The position numbers were made by a program, and so were the translations under genes. A model generated the notes under the pieces. It worked only from the letters and a program-made list of their open reading frames with translations. It was not told where the DNA came from and did not search any database. This document shows positions 18,700 through 25,641 of a DNA stretch of 58,119 bases, piece by piece. Each line of letters opens with the position of its first letter. The stretch's first letter is position 1. The DNA is from Burkholderiales bacterium. GTDB taxonomy: Bacteria; Pseudomonadota; Gammaproteobacteria; Burkholderiales; Burkholderiaceae_C. The DNA is taken from the NCBI GenBank assembly GCA_016192425.1, contig JACPUE010000060.1:1-58119 (forward strand), given 5' to 3'.

Positions 18700-18870
18700 A
18701 ACCTGCCATCCAGGCCTGCGGCGTGTGCGCATTGGGGCGTCATGGTGAAACCCGCCATCCAGGCCTGCGGCGTGTGCGCATTGGGGGCGCCATGGTGAAA
18801 CCTGCCATCCAGGCCTGCGGCGTGTGCGCATTGGGGGCGCCATGGTGAAACCCGCCATCCAGGCCTGCGG
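18682..18870 (+). repeat. 50-bp tandem repeat, about four copies
   Basis: Units beginning TTGGGGGCGCCATGGTGAAA, with the internal ATG at 18693, 18742, 18792 and 18842: spacings of 49, 50 and 50 bp. The second unit lacks one G. Units differ by a few single C/T changes, and the last unit diverges after GCGGCGTGT. The array starts in the last codons of the XRE gene and ends near 18874. Strict tandem spacing upstream of rep resembles iterons, but no known motif is recognised. Confidence 0.9.
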
Positions 18871-18874
18871 CGTG

Positions 18875-19316
18875 TCGCCGTTCCGTCCTGTCGCTCACTG
18901 CCTCCCCGCTGCGCTCCTGCCCCCCGTCATGTCAAACCTGGGGGACCCGCAAGCGGCGAATAGCCGCGCCCCGAAGGGTGCGGGGGCGGGTATGGGCGGC
19001 AAGCCCATGTCAGCCGACGTGCTCCACGTGCCCGATGAAGTTGCTCACGCTTTACGCGCCACCGCGCAAGGGATCGTCACCCGAATGGGCCAAGACCCGC
19101 ATGCGGGGCTTGGTGGCGAAGCCATAGAGCCCGGTTCCGAAGGAATGCGCCCGGCTGCTCTCCCTGTCTGCTGGGGTGCCTGCGGTGTGTGTGATTGCGC
19201 GTCTGCGCCCGGCGCACGCATGCGCAGCGCGGCGACGGGCGCGGGCGCGCTTGATACCCCCCCCCCGAGTAACACGGGGGTAAACAAAATTTCAGAGGTG
19301 GGGCAGGGGGTCAACC
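18875..19316. other. hairpin-rich non-coding region; candidate phage origin/packaging signal
   Basis: No convincing gene. Several stem-loops are visible. CCCCC/GGGGG arms lie around 18920-18944. GCGGC-GAATA-GCCGC is at 18953-18967. A CGCCCC/GGGGCG stem lies near 18966-18988. ATGGGC-GGCAA-GCCCAT is at 18992-19008, and CCCCCG/CGGGGG at 19262-19280 lies just before the rep ribosome site. In filamentous phages the intergenic region before or near rep carries the plus and minus origins and the packaging hairpin. The exact nick site cannot be named. Confidence 0.5.
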
Positions 19317-20417
19317 ATGGCGACAACTGAAGAAAAATTGGTTCTTGAAGGTGGCAAGGTGAAGGTGCTTTGCGCAAAGCGACAGCTTGATGCCAAGGCC
19401 CAAAACGGCATCATCGTCGACTACTTCCGCTTCACCATCAAGCGCGAATGCATCCCCACAGACAAGCGCATGCCGCGCGATACCTGCGACCAAGACTTAG
19501 CCCGTTGGTACGCCCATGTTTTCGCGCAACTGCTCGGCTTCACGGTCGGCGTCGATCGTCCTGGTCGTGACTACTACGAGCACACGACAACCATCGATAA
19601 CGAGTTTGGCCACGAGGTCGCAAGCGTAAGCGCTGGCGGCGAATCACAACGCGGAACAATCTGTTTCACGCTCAAGGGTGAGGGCTGCACAAATGCCCGG
19701 CGCGGCTGGGAAGCTCGCGTCTATCGCTACTTCCTGGACATGCAGCCCACTATCACGCGCGTTGACTTGGCAAAGGATTTTTTCGAGGGTGAATGCACCA
19801 TTGAAGAAGTCGTGCACCTCTACAAGTGCGACGAATTCAGCTACCGCAACCGCAAGCCCAAATACACCACCCATGGCGTGTGGGCCATCGGCGAAACAGA
19901 CGAAAACGGCGTGCCGAAGCCCGGCCACAGTCGAACCTTCCAAGTAGGCAAACGCGAATCCGGCAAGCTCGCCCGCTGCTACGAGAAGGGCCACCAGTTC
20001 GCCATGATGGAAAGCCCATGGCTGCGTTGTGAAGTCGAAATACGCAACGTAAACCGCGTCATTCCCTGGGATGTGCTTACCTCTCCGGCTGAGTACTACG
20101 CGGGCGCGTACAACGCAATGCAAATGCTATGCAACCGCGAAACATCAACACGCATCAGCACTGCAACAAAAGTCGCTGAGGCTAGCGCGGAACGCGCCAT
20201 CAAATGGCTGGAACGAGTCGTAGCCCCTACGCTCGTGCAAATCGCCAGCGTCATGCCAAATGAAGATTGGCTTGTCGGCCTCGTCGTCGAAAACGCAAAC
20301 CGTCGCGTGCCTCGTTCGCTGCGCGGCCTCAATCACGCCACCCTGGCCAGCGGCCTGGAACGCGCACTTAGCAAATTTCTACCCCATCCCTGTGCACCGG
20401 CCACAGCGGGTCTTTGA
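19317..20417 (+). CDS. phage replication initiation protein (Rep_trans family)
   Basis: A 366-residue rolling-circle initiator. DYFRFTIKRECIP near the N-terminus and ITRVDLAKDFFEGE around residues 143-156 match PF02486 replication initiation factors, as do TFQVGKRESGKLARCYEKG and LRCEVEIRN. These nick one strand of the circular replicative form and leave a 5'-phosphotyrosine. Start ATG 19317 follows a G-rich ribosome site. Codon usage is more even than in host genes. Length is close to that of Xanthomonas/Ralstonia inovirus Rep proteins. Confidence 0.88.
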   Translation: MATTEEKLVLEGGKVKVLCAKRQLDAKAQNGIIVDYFRFTIKRECIPTDKRMPRDTCDQDLARWYAHVFAQLLGFTVGVDRPGRDYYEHTTTIDNEFGHEVASVSAGGESQRGTICFTLKGEGCTNARRGWEARVYRYFLDMQPTITRVDLAKDFFEGECTIEEVVHLYKCDEFSYRNRKPKYTTHGVWAIGETDENGVPKPGHSRTFQVGKRESGKLARCYEKGHQFAMMESPWLRCEVEIRNVNRVIPWDVLTSPAEYYAGAYNAMQMLCNRETSTRISTATKVAEASAERAIKWLERVVAPTLVQIASVMPNEDWLVGLVVENANRRVPRSLRGLNHATLASGLERALSKFLPHPCAPATAGL

Positions 20418-20444
20418 CAACGCCGGACATTGAAAGAAAACACC

Positions 20445-20753
20445 ATGCGATTCAACCAACGTATCCAAGTAGTCGGCATGAAAGCCAGCAAAGGCACGCT
20501 CGAAAACGGCACCGCCTACGACTCCACAAAGGTCTATGCGCTGATCGATCTGGATGCATCCAAGGGTACCGCAAAGGGCATGAGCACCAGCGAATTCAAC
20601 CTGGGTACCGCTGCTGAATTCGACGCCTACAAGCATCTTCCCTTCCCGTTTGAGGCCGACGTTGAAATGGAAATGATCACCAACGGCAAGACCATGAAAA
20701 CGGTTATGCACAAGCTTACGCCAGTTGCCCGTGCAACGGCGAAAGCCGCGTAA
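20445..20753 (+). CDS. phage single-stranded DNA-binding protein (pV-like)
   Basis: A 102-residue small protein, directly after rep. MRFNQRIQVVGMKASKGTLENG opens a predicted OB-fold, and TNGKTMKTVMHKLTPVA closes it. This pattern occurs in the helix-destabilising proteins of betaproteobacterial inoviruses, which coat new plus strands and switch replication to packaging. Start ATG 20445; a TTG at 20430 is in frame. Assignment rests on position plus weak sequence resemblance. Confidence 0.7.
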   Translation: MRFNQRIQVVGMKASKGTLENGTAYDSTKVYALIDLDASKGTAKGMSTSEFNLGTAAEFDAYKHLPFPFEADVEMEMITNGKTMKTVMHKLTPVARATAKAA

Positions 20754-20804
20754 CGGTACCACCCCGCAGGCACGGCAAAAACGCAAAACGTGACCGGGAA
20801 CGCT

Positions 20805-21011
20805 ATGCACATCGCCCCCCGTTACTACGTGCAAAGCACTGAGGATTATTGCTTTCTTCGTGCTGATGGTGATGGCGGCGTGGACTACACGCCATTGGTC
20901 ACTAACGCTACTCCGTTCACCTCTCCCGAAGCCGCCAGCGATGCGGTGCAAGACCACTGCGGCGGTGAAGGTGTGGTGTTCCGGTGCTACCAATTCGAGC
21001 GGGATTTGTGA
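20805..21011 (+). CDS. small phage protein, unknown
   Basis: A 68-residue acidic protein (HIAPRYYVQSTEDYCFLRAD). No membrane segment. ATG 20805 has a GGGA upstream; a GTG at 20790 is an alternative. Its TGA shares bases with the next ATG at 21011, supporting coupled translation. Small proteins at this position between ssDNA-binding protein and virion genes are common in inoviruses but have no assigned function. Confidence 0.6.
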   Translation: MHIAPRYYVQSTEDYCFLRADGDGGVDYTPLVTNATPFTSPEAASDAVQDHCGGEGVVFRCYQFERDL

Positions 21012-21265
21012 TGGCTGAGGCTCTTACCTCCCTCGCCCTGGCCTCGGCCTTGCTCCAGCTGAGGGGGGCGTTTGGCGCTCTGTCGATTCGGCCATTTCGG
21101 GGGGTCTACCCCGTGGCTGAGGCCCTCGCTTCGACGCTGGTCTCTTTGATGTGGGCTACCGTTTTCGTGGGGTCGGCCATGGATGACGTTTTGGTGTCTC
21201 TCTTATCCGGCGTGTGGCTGGGCTTGTGCTTGCTCGCGCTTGTGGTCTGGATCGATCGTGGCTGA
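21011..21265 (+). CDS. phage small membrane protein
   Basis: An 84-residue protein with a hydrophobic N-terminal segment and two clear membrane helices (residues about 37-56, ALASTLVSLMWATVFVGSA; and 59-80, VLVSLLSGVWLGLCLLALVVW). The start overlaps the stop of the previous gene. It could be a minor virion or assembly protein; order relative to pVIII would fit a pVII/pIX-like role, but there is no sequence signature. Confidence 0.55.
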   Translation: MAEALTSLALASALLQLRGAFGALSIRPFRGVYPVAEALASTLVSLMWATVFVGSAMDDVLVSLLSGVWLGLCLLALVVWIDRG

Positions 21266-21467
21266 CCCCGTAACCATCAACTGCCCCAGTGCCTGCACGG
21301 TCACTGTGGTGCATGAATTAAGTCTTCCGCCGCTCCAGCTGAGTGCGGTTGAGGGCGCAGAAATCGCCGTTGCCATCCTGGCGATATGGGCCATTGGCTG
21401 GGGCTTCCGTGTCCTGGTTCAGTCGGTCAAAAAAACGGATGGCGAAACTCTTAGTGAAAGTGACTGA
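21258..21467 (+). CDS. probable minor coat protein (single membrane segment)
   Basis: A 69-residue protein starting at GTG 21258 inside the end of the previous gene. It opens ADPVTINCPSACTVTVVHEL, then has one membrane helix (AEIAVAILAIWAIGWGFRVLV, residues 38-58) and a charged tail KKTDGETLSESD. There is no cleavable signal. Similar one-helix proteins precede the major coat gene in related inoviruses and are usually listed as minor coat proteins. The GTG start is the first plausible one in frame. Confidence 0.6.
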   Translation: MADPVTINCPSACTVTVVHELSLPPLQLSAVEGAEIAVAILAIWAIGWGFRVLVQSVKKTDGETLSESD

Positions 21468-21468
21468 T

Positions 21469-21672
21469 ATGAAAAAAAACCTGATTCGCGGCACTGTCGC
21501 CGTTGGTGCTCTTGCTCTGGCTGGGGCTTCGCAAGCGGCTGCAATTGATGTGTCTGCCGTTGTGACTGAGATTGGTGCCCAGGCTGCGCCGATTTCAGCG
21601 ATTGGCGGGGCTGTTCTTGTGCTTGTGGTGGGTATCAAGGCCTTCCAGTGGGTTCGCCGCGCTCTGAGCTAA
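21469..21672 (+). CDS. major coat protein (pVIII-like)
   Basis: A 67-residue precursor. Residues 1-25 are a signal peptide (MKKNLIRGTVAVGALALAGA, then SQAAA) with an AxA cleavage site. The mature protein is about 42 residues: an amphipathic start (IDVSAVVTEIGAQAAPIS), a membrane helix (AIGGAVLVLVVGIKAF) and a basic C-terminus (QWVRRALS) that would face the DNA. This is the exact architecture of filamentous phage pVIII. A terminator-like hairpin follows at 21675, as after gene VIII in other phages. Confidence 0.88.
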   Translation: MKKNLIRGTVAVGALALAGASQAAAIDVSAVVTEIGAQAAPISAIGGAVLVLVVGIKAFQWVRRALS

Positions 21673-21674
21673 GC

Positions 21675-21707
21675 GGCCCTTGTGCTCCTGTCCGGCCGGC
21701 AGGGGCC
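21675..21707 (+). terminator. terminator after the major coat gene
   Basis: GGCCCT pairs with AGGGGCC (one bulged G), with an inner CCTG/CAGG stem, followed by TTTCCAATTTTCC. Placement directly after pVIII fits the strong terminator known at this point in filamentous phages, which limits expression of the adhesin gene. Confidence 0.6.
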
Positions 21708-21785
21708 TTTCCAATTTTCCAGATTTGAAAAATTGCAAAGGCTGAGAATGGGGATATTCGTAATTATCGCAATCCTGGGGGCGGC

Positions 21786-23384
21786 ATGGCTCATTTTTAC
21801 CGCCTGATATTGACTATTCTTTTTGTCGTCAAATCGTGCGTTGTGTGTGCTGCTATCGCGCCGGATAATAAGTGGCACGGGAGCCATACTGGTGGTGAGG
21901 CGTTCTCTAGTTCGTCGTCATGTGTACAAGCCAATCGAGCGGCATGGGATTCAGCATACGCGGCTTATGTGTCGTGTCGTATTTTTACTGATCGTCCTGA
22001 AGTTGTTGAGTCTGGTTATAGGCGGGTTTATTCTGATTTATCCGGGTGTGCGGGTGGCTATGTACAGTGTTTTGCGGAAATAGCTGCGGAAACCTGTCCT
22101 GCTAATTCTTCAATGCAAGACGGCGCTTGTAAATGTGATTCGGGCTTTGAAGATCGTGACGGTGTTTGCAAAAAGAAAAATCCTTGTGCTTCCGGTCAGC
22201 ATGAAGAGGGTGGGGCATGTGTGCCTGATAATTGTAAGGCTGGCGAGATTAGGGTAAATGGATTTTGCGTTAAGGAACCTGAATGTCCATTTGGTCAAGA
22301 ACGCGTTAATGGGGAGTGCAAGCCAGCAAAATGCAGGGCGGGGGCCTCCGCTGGGGATGTTGGCGTTCCTGATGGGCAGACTATTTATTATTGTGCCTAC
22401 GATTTTGAATCAAAGTTAAGTTGTGCCGCAAAGGCTACTGCGTCAATTTGTGTTTCATGGGATGGGAAGAAAGAATGTACTGGCACGGGGCATTTCACGG
22501 GTTCCGAGTGTACGGGCCAGGAAGGGAGTCCAGGTAACGGCGGTACGAAACCTGATGGCGATGGTGGCAATGGCGGTAATAATAACGGTGGTGATAACAA
22601 TGGCGGCAACAATAATGGCGGGAATAACAGTGGGGGAAGCAACGGTGGGGGTAGCGGAAATCCCGGAAGTGGAAATCCCGGAAGTGGAAATCCGGGGACT
22701 GGAAACCCTGGCACTGGTAACCCTGGTACTGGTAACCCTGGTACTGGTAACCCTGGTAATGGCGGTCCTGGTTCTGGTTCGGGGAGTGGCACATTGCCGC
22801 CACCCAAACCTAAGCCCCCAGGTGAAGATGGTCATTGTCCGGATGGGTACCACCAAAATGGAAACCTCTGTTTTCAGGACCCTACGTCGCCCGATGGGAA
22901 CGGAAGATGCCCCGATGGGCAGGTGAGGGTGGGTGTTCGTTGTATTTCTACTGAGCCTGCCGGTGGTGGCGGTGATGGCAACGGTGATGGTGATAAAGAT
23001 GGGAAATTTGCCGGTAGTTGTTTAAGTGGGTTTTTTTGTGAGGGTGATGTTATTCAGTGTGCAATTGCGAAAGAGCAGCATATAAAAAACTGTCGGTTGT
23101 TTGATACTCGGTCTGCTGAGTCTGATCTTTATAATCAAGAAAAAACGAAAACGGGTAACAGGACTACTGATTTGCCTGGGAACGATAATAAAGATATTAA
23201 TGGCTTATTAAAGAGCGATGATGTGTTGGGTGGTGGTTCTGGTATTCGTGACCTTAACATCACGGTTTGGGGTAGTAGTGTAAATCTTCCGTTTTCGCAG
23301 TTAAATTCAGTTTTTGCGTATCTTGGGCAGTTGCTTGTTGCTGTGTCGTTTTTGATTGCGGTTCGAATCATTGGGGGTAGATGA
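21786..23384 (+). CDS. TspB-like/pIII-like phage adhesin
   Basis: A 532-residue virion tip protein. It has a signal peptide (MAHFYRLILTILFVVKSCVVCA), a cysteine-rich N-terminal half with repeated C-x-G modules (CKCDSGFEDRDGVCKK, CPFGQERVNGECKP), and a Gly/Asn linker at about 255-290. Seven GNPG(S/T/N) pentapeptides follow at about 291-325. The C-terminal domain (SCLSGFFCEGDVIQC) is like Neisseria TspB, and a C-terminal membrane helix (YLGQLLVAVSFLIAVRII) anchors it before release. Plays the pIII role of host-pilus binding. It is AT-rich and unlike host codon use. Confidence 0.85.
   Translation: MAHFYRLILTILFVVKSCVVCAAIAPDNKWHGSHTGGEAFSSSSSCVQANRAAWDSAYAAYVSCRIFTDRPEVVESGYRRVYSDLSGCAGGYVQCFAEIAAETCPANSSMQDGACKCDSGFEDRDGVCKKKNPCASGQHEEGGACVPDNCKAGEIRVNGFCVKEPECPFGQERVNGECKPAKCRAGASAGDVGVPDGQTIYYCAYDFESKLSCAAKATASICVSWDGKKECTGTGHFTGSECTGQEGSPGNGGTKPDGDGGNGGNNNGGDNNGGNNNGGNNSGGSNGGGSGNPGSGNPGSGNPGTGNPGTGNPGTGNPGTGNPGNGGPGSGSGSGTLPPPKPKPPGEDGHCPDGYHQNGNLCFQDPTSPDGNGRCPDGQVRVGVRCISTEPAGGGGDGNGDGDKDGKFAGSCLSGFFCEGDVIQCAIAKEQHIKNCRLFDTRSAESDLYNQEKTKTGNRTTDLPGNDNKDINGLLKSDDVLGGGSGIRDLNITVWGSSVNLPFSQLNSVFAYLGQLLVAVSFLIAVRIIGGR
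22656..22760 (+). repeat. seven 15-bp tandem repeats within the adhesin gene
   Basis: Seven in-frame 15-base units coding G-N-P-G-(S/T/N). The left units read GGAAATCCCGGAAGT and the right units GGTAACCCTGGTACT. This is a flexible spacer whose length could vary by slippage or recombination without breaking frame. Confidence 0.9.
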
Positions 23385-23683
23385 TGCCTATTTTTATCGC
23401 TGCCATAGGTGGCATGCTTATAAATGTTGTGGGTACATTGGCGGGGCGGGTATTAATTGCGTTGGGTATATCGGTTGTTACTTATACGGGTATTAATGCT
23501 TCGTTGGATACTCTTAAGATGCAGGCTATTTCCAATTTTAGTGGTTTGCCCTCAGAGTTGTTTTCTTTGGTCGCTTATCTTAAGGTGGGTCAGTGTATTA
23601 GCATCGTGAGTAGCGCTATCGCCGCTAGAATGCTTCTTGATGGTATTACGTCTGATACTTTTAAGCGCTGGGTGCTCAAGTAA
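23381..23683 (+). CDS. DUF2523 family virion protein (pVI-like)
   Basis: A 100-residue hydrophobic protein with three probable membrane helices (IFIAAIGGMLINVVGTLAG; VLIALGISVVTYTG; and VGQCISIVSSAIAARMLL). DUF2523 proteins lie between the adhesin and zot in most proteobacterial inoviruses and are the pVI equivalents that cap the virion end. ATG 23381 overlaps the adhesin stop, and its own stop shares bases with the zot ATG, so the three genes are coupled. Confidence 0.85.
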   Translation: MMPIFIAAIGGMLINVVGTLAGRVLIALGISVVTYTGINASLDTLKMQAISNFSGLPSELFSLVAYLKVGQCISIVSSAIAARMLLDGITSDTFKRWVLK

Positions 23684-24879
23684 TGTTGTACCTTGTCACG
23701 GGCGCAAATGGCGCAGGTAAAACGTTGAATGCGCTCAAATGGGTGCGTGAGCGTCAGATTAAAGAGGGTCGCCCCGTTTGCCATAATGGCCGGTTTGAGC
23801 CTGTCGAGGGCGGTGAGCTTTCGGCTTGGAAGAAAATCGATATTCAAAAGTGGCAGAATGAGCCGGACGGCACGATTTTTTTAGTCGATGAATGCCACAA
23901 CGATTTCCCGTTACGCGCTCCGAGTGCAAAGCCGCCTGATTATGTCCAAATGCTTGCAGAGCATCGGCGGCGCGGTTTTGACTTCTACTTGATAACCCAG
24001 CATCCACAAAACATTGACGCCTTTGTTCGGCGTTTGATTGGCTCTCCTGGTTGGCACCGTCATTTGAAGCGTCCTTTCGGTGGCGATCTTGTGAGTGTTC
24101 AGGAATATCCGGCTGTTAATGCGCAGTGCGAAAAGCAGGGGGCGGGCAAAAATGGTTCTGTAACCATGGTTCCATTTCCTCGTGACGTGTTTTCGTGGTA
24201 TCGCTCGGCGAGTTTGCATACGGCGAAAAAGCGCATTCCACGTATGATGTGGCTGTTGCTTGCCTGTGTTGTGCTCGTGCCGCTGTTGTTTGTGGTGGCG
24301 TTTAAAACGGCGGGTTCGTCTGGTTCTAAAGCGCAGCCGTCGGTGGTTGTGGCGTCTGCGTCCGAGTCGTCAAAGGCTGGGGTTTCTGCGCAGCATGTGA
24401 GCGTTGATGACTACATTGCGTCGCGCAAGCCGCGACTTCAGGATTTTCCTCACACGGCCCCTGCGTATGATGAAGTTACGAAGCCGGTGACGGCTCCGTA
24501 TCCTGCCGCGTGCGTTATGTTTCGTGGGGCGTGCACTTGCTACACCCAGCAAGGTACTCGTATGCCTGTTTCGGGTGACGTTTGCCAGCAGATTGTCAAG
24601 GTTGGTTTTTTTGTTGACTGGGATGTGTCTGGCAGAAAAAAAACGGATGCGCAGGATTCATTAGGGCGTGTTGATCGGCGTGATGATCGATTGCACGATG
24701 ATCGTCGGCATGACGTTCAGGAAGCGGTTGTTCGCGTGTTGCCCATGCCATCGTTTGATCGCAATCTTCCTGGTCAGGTTACGCAGGCTGATATTAAGCA
24801 TCTTGGTTTGACGTCTCGTAACCCCGCCATGGCGGCTGTTGTCGCGGGGCAGTCGGGCGTGTCTGAAAACCCGCGTTAG
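23683..24879 (+). CDS. zot: Zot-family assembly ATPase (pI)
   Basis: A 398-residue phage assembly and export ATPase. Walker A is GANGAGKT at residues 7-14, and Walker B is TIFLVDECH near 65-73, followed by LITQHPQNID. After about 185 cytoplasmic residues there is one membrane helix (MMWLLLACVVLVPLLFVVAF) and a periplasmic C-terminal domain with paired cysteines (CVMFRGACTCY). This is the pI/Zot architecture that extrudes virions through the envelope. A T-rich stretch 20 bases after the stop may end the transcript. Confidence 0.93.
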   Translation: MLYLVTGANGAGKTLNALKWVRERQIKEGRPVCHNGRFEPVEGGELSAWKKIDIQKWQNEPDGTIFLVDECHNDFPLRAPSAKPPDYVQMLAEHRRRGFDFYLITQHPQNIDAFVRRLIGSPGWHRHLKRPFGGDLVSVQEYPAVNAQCEKQGAGKNGSVTMVPFPRDVFSWYRSASLHTAKKRIPRMMWLLLACVVLVPLLFVVAFKTAGSSGSKAQPSVVVASASESSKAGVSAQHVSVDDYIASRKPRLQDFPHTAPAYDEVTKPVTAPYPAACVMFRGACTCYTQQGTRMPVSGDVCQQIVKVGFFVDWDVSGRKKTDAQDSLGRVDRRDDRLHDDRRHDVQEAVVRVLPMPSFDRNLPGQVTQADIKHLGLTSRNPAMAAVVAGQSGVSENPR

Positions 24880-24976
24880 TGCGATGGTTTGAAAACGCCG
24901 TTTTTTTAGGGGATAGCGGGGAGTGTATCGGCGTTAGATTTTCGCGTTTCGTGACCGGGAACGGGAGTGTGTTTGT

Positions 24977-25552
24977 ATGTCGCTTGTGGGTTATGCGCGT
25001 GTGTCGACTCAAGATCAGGATACGGCGTTGCAGCGTGATGCTTTGCATCGGGCTGGTGTGTCTAGATTGTTCACTGAGGCGGGTTCCGGTGTTGGGCCTC
25101 GCCCACAGTTGCAGTGTGCTCTTCAGTCGTTGCGGCCTGGGGATACGCTGGTTGTTTGGAAGCTTGACCGTGTGGCGCGTAGCTTGTCAGATTTGCTTGC
25201 GATACAAGCCCGTTTGCGTCGGTGTGGCGCATGCATTAGGTCGCTGACTGAGCCGCTCGATACGTCAAGCCCTTTCGGGGAATTTACGTTTCAGGTGTTG
25301 GGCGCTGTGGCCCAGCTCGAACGCTCAATGATTCGTGAGCGTGTGATGGCTGGTCAGGCTGCGGCGCGAGCTCGTGGCAAGACATGGGGCCGGATTCGGT
25401 CTATACCTGATGGGGATATGCCTGCCATTGTTGACATGTGGCGCGGTGGCGTTGTCACGCAATCTGAGCTTGCCGACATGTGGGGCGTTAAGGTTGCATG
25501 TCTGCGCGATCACATCCATCGTTTCGAGTCTCGCGGTCGTTGGCGGGCATGA
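24977..25552 (+). CDS. small serine recombinase (putative phage integrase)
   Basis: A 191-residue resolvase/invertase-type recombinase. GYARVSTQDQD at 5-15 places catalytic Ser10 correctly. VVWKLDRVARS carries the conserved arginines, and LGAVAQLERSMIRERV is the E-helix region. The C-terminus ends in a helix-turn-helix (TQSELADMWGVKVACLRDHI). It is the last phage gene, 70 bp from attR, and the only recombinase in the element, so it is the best candidate for integration and excision. It has its own upstream gap with GGGAG before the ATG. Confidence 0.88.
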   Translation: MSLVGYARVSTQDQDTALQRDALHRAGVSRLFTEAGSGVGPRPQLQCALQSLRPGDTLVVWKLDRVARSLSDLLAIQARLRRCGACIRSLTEPLDTSSPFGEFTFQVLGAVAQLERSMIRERVMAGQAAARARGKTWGRIRSIPDGDMPAIVDMWRGGVVTQSELADMWGVKVACLRDHIHRFESRGRWRA

Positions 25553-25554
25553 AA

Positions 25555-25574
25555 AAGCCCGGCGGGCCGGGCTT
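25555..25574 (+). terminator. hairpin after the recombinase gene
   Basis: Perfect 9-bp stem AAGCCCGGC / GCCGGGCTT with a two-base loop, starting three bases after the stop. It is preceded by AAAAA, which would be a U-run on the opposite strand. Confidence 0.7.
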
Positions 25575-25583
25575 CGTATGGGT

Positions 25584-25600
25584 CCAGGGCGAAGCCCTGG
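25584..25600 (+). terminator. intrinsic terminator at the prophage right end
   Basis: Perfect 7-bp stem CCAGGGC-GAA-GCCCTGG followed by ATTTTTATTTTT. It should stop phage transcription just before attR and hrcA. Confidence 0.85.
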
Positions 25601-25621
25601 ATTTTTATTTTTCTGAGGGCG

Positions 25622-25633
25622 TACATCATTAAA
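25622..25633 (+). repeat. attR core of the prophage
   Basis: TACATCATTAAA, identical to the left core at 17020-17031. It ends 8 bp before the hrcA start codon. Confidence 0.85.
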
Positions 25634-25641
25634 ATCGTGAC

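Larger units (their letters stand above)
17020..25633. mobile_element. integrated filamentous phage (inovirus prophage)
   Basis: An 8.6-kb element bounded by a perfect 12-bp direct repeat (TACATCATTAAA at 17020-17031 and 25622-25633), inserted between nadK and hrcA. It encodes the inovirus hallmark set: Zot-type pI ATPase, major coat protein, TspB-like adhesin, DUF2523/pVI, Rep, ssDNA-binding protein and a serine recombinase. Genes run rightward except a two-gene control operon at the left. The virion half is markedly AT-richer than the host. All modules expected for a functional phage are present and open. Confidence 0.93.

Noticed and set aside
18682-18874. CRISPR array
   Set aside because: Units are directly tandem with no unique spacers, and no cas genes are present.
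18824-19330. A 168-codon open frame through the last 50-bp repeat to the rep start
   Set aside because: It begins in a tandem repeat, has no ribosome site, low-complexity composition and overlaps several hairpins; the region fits a phage origin better than a gene.
22540-22765. CRISPR-like regular repeats
   Set aside because: The 15-bp units have no spacers and code a GNPGT linker in frame inside the adhesin gene.
24879-25247. Open frame overlapping the recombinase gene in another frame
   Set aside because: It is the +2 shadow of a clear serine recombinase, without recognisable domain or ribosome site.
24977-25552. Transposon resolvase rather than phage integrase
   Set aside because: No transposase or res-type repeat is nearby, and the gene lies inside the att-bounded element beside attR; integrase role is more economical, though still unproven.
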